Below, piece after piece: positions 60,701 to 64,000 of a stretch of DNA of 64,000 nucleotides (the first letter of the stretch is position 1; every line of letters begins with the position of its first letter). A model generated the notes under the pieces. The model did not search any database, was not told the DNA's origin, and was given only the letters and a program-made list of their open reading frames with translations. The position numbers were made by a program, and so were the translations under genes. The stretch is from NCBI GenBank assembly GCA_965229635.1, contig OZ245894.1, forward strand, positions 5,828,001 to 5,892,000, written 5' to 3'. Source of the stretch: BQJU01 sp965229635 (GTDB lineage Bacteria > Bacteroidota > Bacteroidia > Chitinophagales > Saprospiraceae).

Positions 60701-63700
60701 TTCCAGTCGGTAATACATGCCATCCAGTCCGGTAACATCAATTACAGTCAGGGTATCAGTAGTAACATCGGCATAAACCGCCCCATTGCTAATGTCCGCA
60801 AAGGAAATATTATCGCTACTCACCTGCCATTGGTAAATCAATCCACCATTTCCGGCATTGGTAGCAGCTGCAGCAAATTCTGCCATCTCCGTTACACACA
60901 CCGTCAGATCATCCGGATCAGTATCGATGCTTACCGGACCGTCCACTGAAAGCGTGACAATATTGGTGTAAACCGTAGCACAATGCGTAGTGCTTACTGC
61001 CATCCGGTATAGATTGCCATCCATTCCGGCAGTGATACCTGTAATATTTAGCGTGCCCGTAGTAGCTCCAACAACCGGATTCCAGTTGCTGCCGCCATCG
61101 GTGCTTTCTTCCCACTGATAACCGGGAGTAGCAGCACCCGCGGTACCGGCAGCAGTAAAGCTCACATCGGTACCCGCACATTGGGTCACACTGGTCGGCT
61201 GGGTGGTGATCATGATTGGTCCCTCAACGGTCAGAGTCACTTCATCGGAAGTAGCCATACCGCATGAGCCACCATCAATCAATACCCGGTACTGATTGTT
61301 ATTTTGACTGCTTTGGATATTCGTCAAGTTCAGGGTACTGGCTGTCGCCAATGAAATAGGATTCCAGGTAGAGCCACCATTGGTACTTACTTGCCATTGA
61401 TAACTCACGCCGCCACCGGAAACGTCAATGCTGAATTGCACTGTCTCTCCAACACAGCCAGCTACATCCATTGGCTGTTCATCAATGGTAAATCCAGAAC
61501 TTACATTCAATAATGCACTATCAGAGCTGATTTCTGCACAAGCTCCCGAACTTAGTAATACGCGATATTCATTGCCATCAAGAGCCACAGTCGCTCCACT
61601 GATCGTAAAGGAAGCGCTGGTCTCTCCTACCAGGTCAGCCCAGGTTGGTCCTCCAGAATCTTTCACTTGCCACTGATAACTCAGCGTTCCTGAACCGGCA
61701 TTGGCCGTAACATTAAAGGTCACGTCATCACCTTCGCAAATATCCTTATCCTGTGGTTGTACGGTGATGGCTATCGGACCTTCAACGGTAAGAATGGCCA
61801 CACTCGACTGCTGCTCAGAACATGCACCAGTACTGTACCCTACCCGGTAACGATAACCACTCATCGAAGTGGTAACGGAAGTCAAACTCAGCGTACTGCC
61901 GGTTTCTCCAGCCAGAGCTGTATAAGTTCCACCACCATTGGTACTGCGATACCATTGATAAGCGATTGTACCATTAGGCGTACTGGCCACGATTTCAAAA
62001 GTCACATCCTCTCCAGAGCAAACCGTTTCACTCATCGGTTGCTGCGATACAGCAATTGGGCCTTCTACTGTTAAAGTTGCTACATCTGAAGTAACAGCGC
62101 TACAAGCTCCAGTACTAATCATGACCCGGTACTGATAACCATTCATGGCATCAACAACCGCAAATAAAGTCAGGGTTGCACTGGTCTCGCCCGGCATATT
62201 GCTCCAGTTGCTTCCGCCATCGGTGCTTTGTTGCCATTGGTAAGCAAGTGTTCCTGATCCGCCATCAGCAACCACACTAAAGGTGGCATTTTGAGCGTCA
62301 CAAACACCCTCATCTTCAGGCTGCGTACTAATGGTAATTGGTCCTTCAACGGTTAAAGTCGCCGCTGCGGAGGTTACCTCGGCACACGCTCCTGTACTAA
62401 CAATCACCTGATATTGGAAGCCATCATTGGCATTGGTAACACTGGTTAATGCTAATGTACTATTCGTCTCGCCAACCAGGTCACTAAAGCCACCGCCATC
62501 ATCAACTTGCCATTGGTACGACAAGGTGCCCGCGCCGCCATCAGCTGTGACACTGAAGCTCACATCTTCTCCCGCACAGATCGTCTCACTGGTCGGGTCG
62601 ACACTAATTACAATTGGTCCTTCTACCGTCAAGGTAGCCGCGGCTGAAGTCATTGCCGCACACGCTCCCGTACTGACGATCACCTGGTATTCGAAGCCAT
62701 TATTGGCATTCGTGACACTGGTTAAATTCAAGGTACTATTCGTCTCGCCAACCAGGTCATTGAATCCGCTGCCTTCGTCCACCTGCCATTGGTACGACAG
62801 GGTGCCCGCGCCACCATCAGCTGTCACACTGAAGCTCACATCTTCTCCCGCACAGATCGTTTCACTGGCCGGATCAACGCTGATTACCAGTGGTCCTTCG
62901 ACGGTCAAAGTGGCTGTTGCCGATGTGACTGCCGCACACGCTCCCGTGCTAACGATCACCTGGTATTGGAAGCCATTATTGGCATTGGTGACACTGGTTA
63001 AATTCAAGGTACTATTCGTCTCGCCAACCAGGTCATTGAATCCGCTGCCTTCGTCCACCTGCCATTGGTACGACAGGGTGCCCGCGCCACCATCAGCTGT
63101 CACACTGAAGCTCACATCTTCTCCCGCACAGATCGTTTCACTGGCCGGATCAACGCTGATGACCAGTGGTCCTTCGACGGTCAAAGTGGCTGTTGCCGAT
63201 GTGACTGCCGCACACGCTCCCGTGCTAACGATCACCTGGTATTGGAAGCCATTATTGGCATTGGTGACACTGGTTAAATTCAAGGTACTATTCGTCTCGC
63301 CAACCAGGTCATTGAAGCCACTGCCTTCGTCCACCTGCCACTGGTATGCCAAGGTGCCAGAACCGCCATCAGCAGTTACGCTGAAGGTCACATCCTCACC
63401 CGCACAAATCGTCTCGCTGGTTGGATCAGTGTTGATTACCAACGGGCCTTCAACACTCAATGTTGCGGCAGCAGAAGTCACCGCTGCGCACGCTCCCGTG
63501 CTAACAATCACCTGGTATTGGAAGCCATCATTGGCGTTGGTTACGCTGGTCAAACTCAACGTACTATTCGTCTCGCCAACCAGATCATTAAAGCCGCTGC
63601 CTTCATCCACCTGCCATTGGTAGCTCAAAGTGCCCGAACCACCATCAGCAGTTACGCTGAAGGTCACATCTTCACCCGCACAGATGGTCTGGCTGGCAGG

Positions 63701-64000
63701 ATCTACACTTATCGCAATTGGGCCTTCTACCGTCAAGGTCGCCACTGCAGAGGTTACCGCAGCACACGCTCCTGTACTTACAATCACCTGGTATTCGAAG
63801 CCATCATTGGCATTGGTGACGCTGGTTAAATTCAACGTACTATTGGTTTCACCCACCAGATCATTGAAGCCACTGCCTTCGTCCACCTGCCACTGGTATG
63901 CCAAGGTGCCCGAACCGCCATCAGCAGTTACGCTGAAGGTCACATCCTCACCCGCACAGATCGTCTCGCTGGCCGGATCAGTATTGATTACCAACGGGCC
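57779..64000 (-). CDS. giant Ig-like repeat surface protein (partial, N-terminus beyond the window)
   Basis: At least 2,071 residues are visible; the 5' end lies outside the right edge. From the edge inwards there are about 12 Ig-like domains of ~92 residues (ICAGEDVTFSVTADGG, then LSYQWQ, then ACAAVTSAAATLTVEGP). Two modules of the AGPNILVC type and a SprB-like segment (DPSTICSGDSVEVVID) follow, then three more Ig-like domains. One divergent copy of the 104-residue unit of the neighbouring giant comes next (SLADDTYNLVYDLSGANSAT). The C-terminus is the ~255-residue module shared with that neighbour (LRDASNPANVLATRTALLQR, RHRNHLAAMT, two VGAGTD dockerin-like loops, end IEQLP). No T9SS type A tail is recognised. 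Probably a cell-surface adhesin. It lies 71 bp ahead of the 104-repeat gene. Confidence 0.85.
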   Translation of the reverse strand, partial: GPLVINTDPASETICAGEDVTFSVTADGGSGTLAYQWQVDEGSGFNDLVGETNSTLNLTSVTNANDGFEYQVIVSTGACAAVTSAVATLTVEGPIAISVDPASQTICAGEDVTFSVTADGGSGTLSYQWQVDEGSGFNDLVGETNSTLSLTSVTNANDGFQYQVIVSTGACAAVTSAAATLSVEGPLVINTDPTSETICAGEDVTFSVTADGGSGTLAYQWQVDEGSGFNDLVGETNSTLNLTSVTNANNGFQYQVIVSTGACAAVTSATATLTVEGPLVISVDPASETICAGEDVSFSVTADGGAGTLSYQWQVDEGSGFNDLVGETNSTLNLTSVTNANNGFQYQVIVSTGACAAVTSATATLTVEGPLVISVDPASETICAGEDVSFSVTADGGAGTLSYQWQVDEGSGFNDLVGETNSTLNLTSVTNANNGFEYQVIVSTGACAAMTSAAATLTVEGPIVISVDPTSETICAGEDVSFSVTADGGAGTLSYQWQVDDGGGFSDLVGETNSTLALTSVTNANDGFQYQVIVSTGACAEVTSAAATLTVEGPITISTQPEDEGVCDAQNATFSVVADGGSGTLAYQWQQSTDGGSNWSNMPGETSATLTLFAVVDAMNGYQYRVMISTGACSAVTSDVATLTVEGPIAVSQQPMSETVCSGEDVTFEIVASTPNGTIAYQWYRSTNGGGTYTALAGETGSTLSLTSVTTSMSGYRYRVGYSTGACSEQQSSVAILTVEGPIAITVQPQDKDICEGDDVTFNVTANAGSGTLSYQWQVKDSGGPTWADLVGETSASFTISGATVALDGNEYRVLLSSGACAEISSDSALLNVSSGFTIDEQPMDVAGCVGETVQFSIDVSGGGVSYQWQVSTNGGSTWNPISLATASTLNLTNIQSSQNNNQYRVLIDGGSCGMATSDEVTLTVEGPIMITTQPTSVTQCAGTDVSFTAAGTAGAATPGYQWEESTDGGSNWNPVVGATTGTLNITGITAGMDGNLYRMAVSTTHCATVYTNIVTLSVDGPVSIDTDPDDLTVCVTEMAEFAAAATNAGNGGLIYQWQVSSDNISFADISNGAVYADVTTDTLTVIDVTGLDGMYYRLEVQGGVCDPVYSNSAQLTVDNSSPSGSAGSDETICGYLGVTYDLADASVPPSFADGALSWTSSGSGSFNNANIIHPVYTPTAADISGGSVSLVLVVSGTGNCSGNLVQDEMELTFDVANAPTVNAGPNILVCTNDLPIDFSMLDVPPVATNGTVTWTKPGSVTGTFNNPNLITPIFTPSMADISNNSVTLTMTVQGSGGACSGVQLSDAITISFTGDNVLSAELSTSDPSTICSGDSVEVVIDIVGGTPPYNVAYTDGTNQFMINDYDNGSTFALSPTTNVIYELVYVEDAINCPSITVSGIVPVTVEGPVSIVTAPVDSTICADNNASFFVVASEGNGGSLGYQWEVSSDGGSSWNNITDGGIYSGANSDLLSLTGVPASIDGYQYRVQVGTTECSTVVSDTATLNVEGPIAISMQPGDSTICEAGSASFTVIASGGSGTLIYQWEESTDGGSNWSPISNGGIYSGATTDTLMLTSVATTNDGYQYRVQVSTGACNAVVSSTATLGVEGPIDISADPSPDTICAGDNTSFTVTATGGSGSISYQWEESTDSGSSWNTIVDAGIYSGATTSTLTLTAVPAMNNGYLYRVQVGTNACSPQPSSDVALTVNSVNLTGLTLSLANECGDDEVTATLTGSLADDTYNLVYDLSGANSATGETAMVTTSGGSGSFVIPFADFPNNGTTTVTITNITAQSTSCSEGSLSISANTDVGDCDVLLPLKVFLQGPYVMSEHLMHDSLRAKGLLPLEEPYTDLGFTHLGGGGETVMPTMFDLPVNPEDAIVDWIFIELRDASNPANVLATRTALLQRDGDIVDTQGEAMIRFAIDHGDYFVAIRHRNHLAAMTKAVRSLSNTSTLIDFRNTSTENNGLHAQKEVETGVMSLWAGNADHNDRIIYVGAGTDVTALSTTVLLDPGNVGVYSSSYPVQKYDPSDLNMDGKVVYVGAGTDQTVISLNVLLHPANTSFSQSEPIIEQLP
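58570..58890 (-). repeat. single divergent copy of the 104-residue unit inside the Ig-like protein
   Basis: The translated segment LTLSLANECGDDEVTATL, then SLADDTYNLVYDLSG, then GSGSFVIPFADF and TVTITNIT aligns along its length with the 104-residue unit of the neighbouring protein, with the Cys-acidic opening and the second Cys kept. It sits directly before the shared C-terminal module. Confidence 0.75.
62344..64000 (-). repeat. six near-identical 276-bp Ig-like units reaching the right edge
   Basis: Units of exactly 276 bp (92 residues) recur. For example, the segments starting at 62789 and 63065 are almost base-for-base identical, whereas the Ig-like units further left in the gene are clearly diverged. 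This indicates recent expansion at the N-terminal side of the visible part. The array may continue past the window. Confidence 0.85.

Noticed and set aside
62427..63623. A 398-codon open frame on the + strand
   Set aside because: Antisense shadow of the near-identical Ig-like units. Its own apparent repeats have the same 276-bp period, and no known domain or start signal is visible.

Overview
The window comes from a chromosome of a member of the Bacteroidota, most likely a Saprospiria-like organism (Lewinella/Haliscomenobacter type; inference). The evidence is a SusC/SusD pair, surface lipoproteins with an acidic export signal after the lipobox Cys, type IX secretion (T9SS) type A tails, an exact TAnnTTTG-type -7 box (TACATTTG) upstream of susC, and very large secreted repeat proteins. 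I saw no rRNA, tRNA, CRISPR array, insertion sequence or phage gene.

Left part (1-11 kb): a beta-mannan/glucomannan utilisation locus. On the + strand, a GH130 4-O-beta-mannosyl-glucose phosphorylase and a cellobiose/mannobiose 2-epimerase overlap by ATGA. They follow the last codons of another gene, probably the sugar symporter. Convergent on the - strand is an operon in the order susC, susD, then two surface glycan-binding lipoproteins. The first of these has two TIG-like domains and the second has six, and both end in the same type of glycan-binding domain. Surface capture and import by the - operon would feed the cytosolic epimerase-phosphorylase pair. The two units share a terminator at 2458-2492.

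Middle part (11-27 kb): mostly housekeeping and signalling genes. They are an EEP-family phosphodiesterase, an MFS exporter, acylphosphatase, an SSAT-like GNAT, a polyprenyl synthase, a CheY-like regulator, a hybrid signalling protein whose kinase core has lost its catalytic residues (REC-PAS-pseudokinase-REC), a T9SS cargo protein with ELWxTDGT repeats, YpdA, a secreted M1 peptidase and a membrane histidine kinase.

Right part (27-64 kb): a cluster of giant secreted repeat proteins, all on the - strand. In transcription order they are (i) a >2,070-residue Ig-like repeat protein running off the right edge, (ii) a ~6,712-residue protein with 54 tandem 104-residue units (312 bp each) and seven 93-residue units, (iii) a 2,799-residue HYR/dockerin-like/cohesin-like protein with a T9SS type A tail, and (iv) a tandem 1.8-kb duplicate of the 3' end of (iii), lying in frame behind its TAG stop. 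Proteins (i) and (ii) share a ~255-residue C-terminal module ending in EQ(L/I)P. Proteins (ii) and (iii) share a ~180-residue N-terminal module. The lone divergent 104-type unit in (i) suggests where the array in (ii) came from. The array shows strong homogenisation, block duplication and conversion-like patches. A terminator-like hairpin follows each gene of the cluster. This modular family is the most unusual content of the window.
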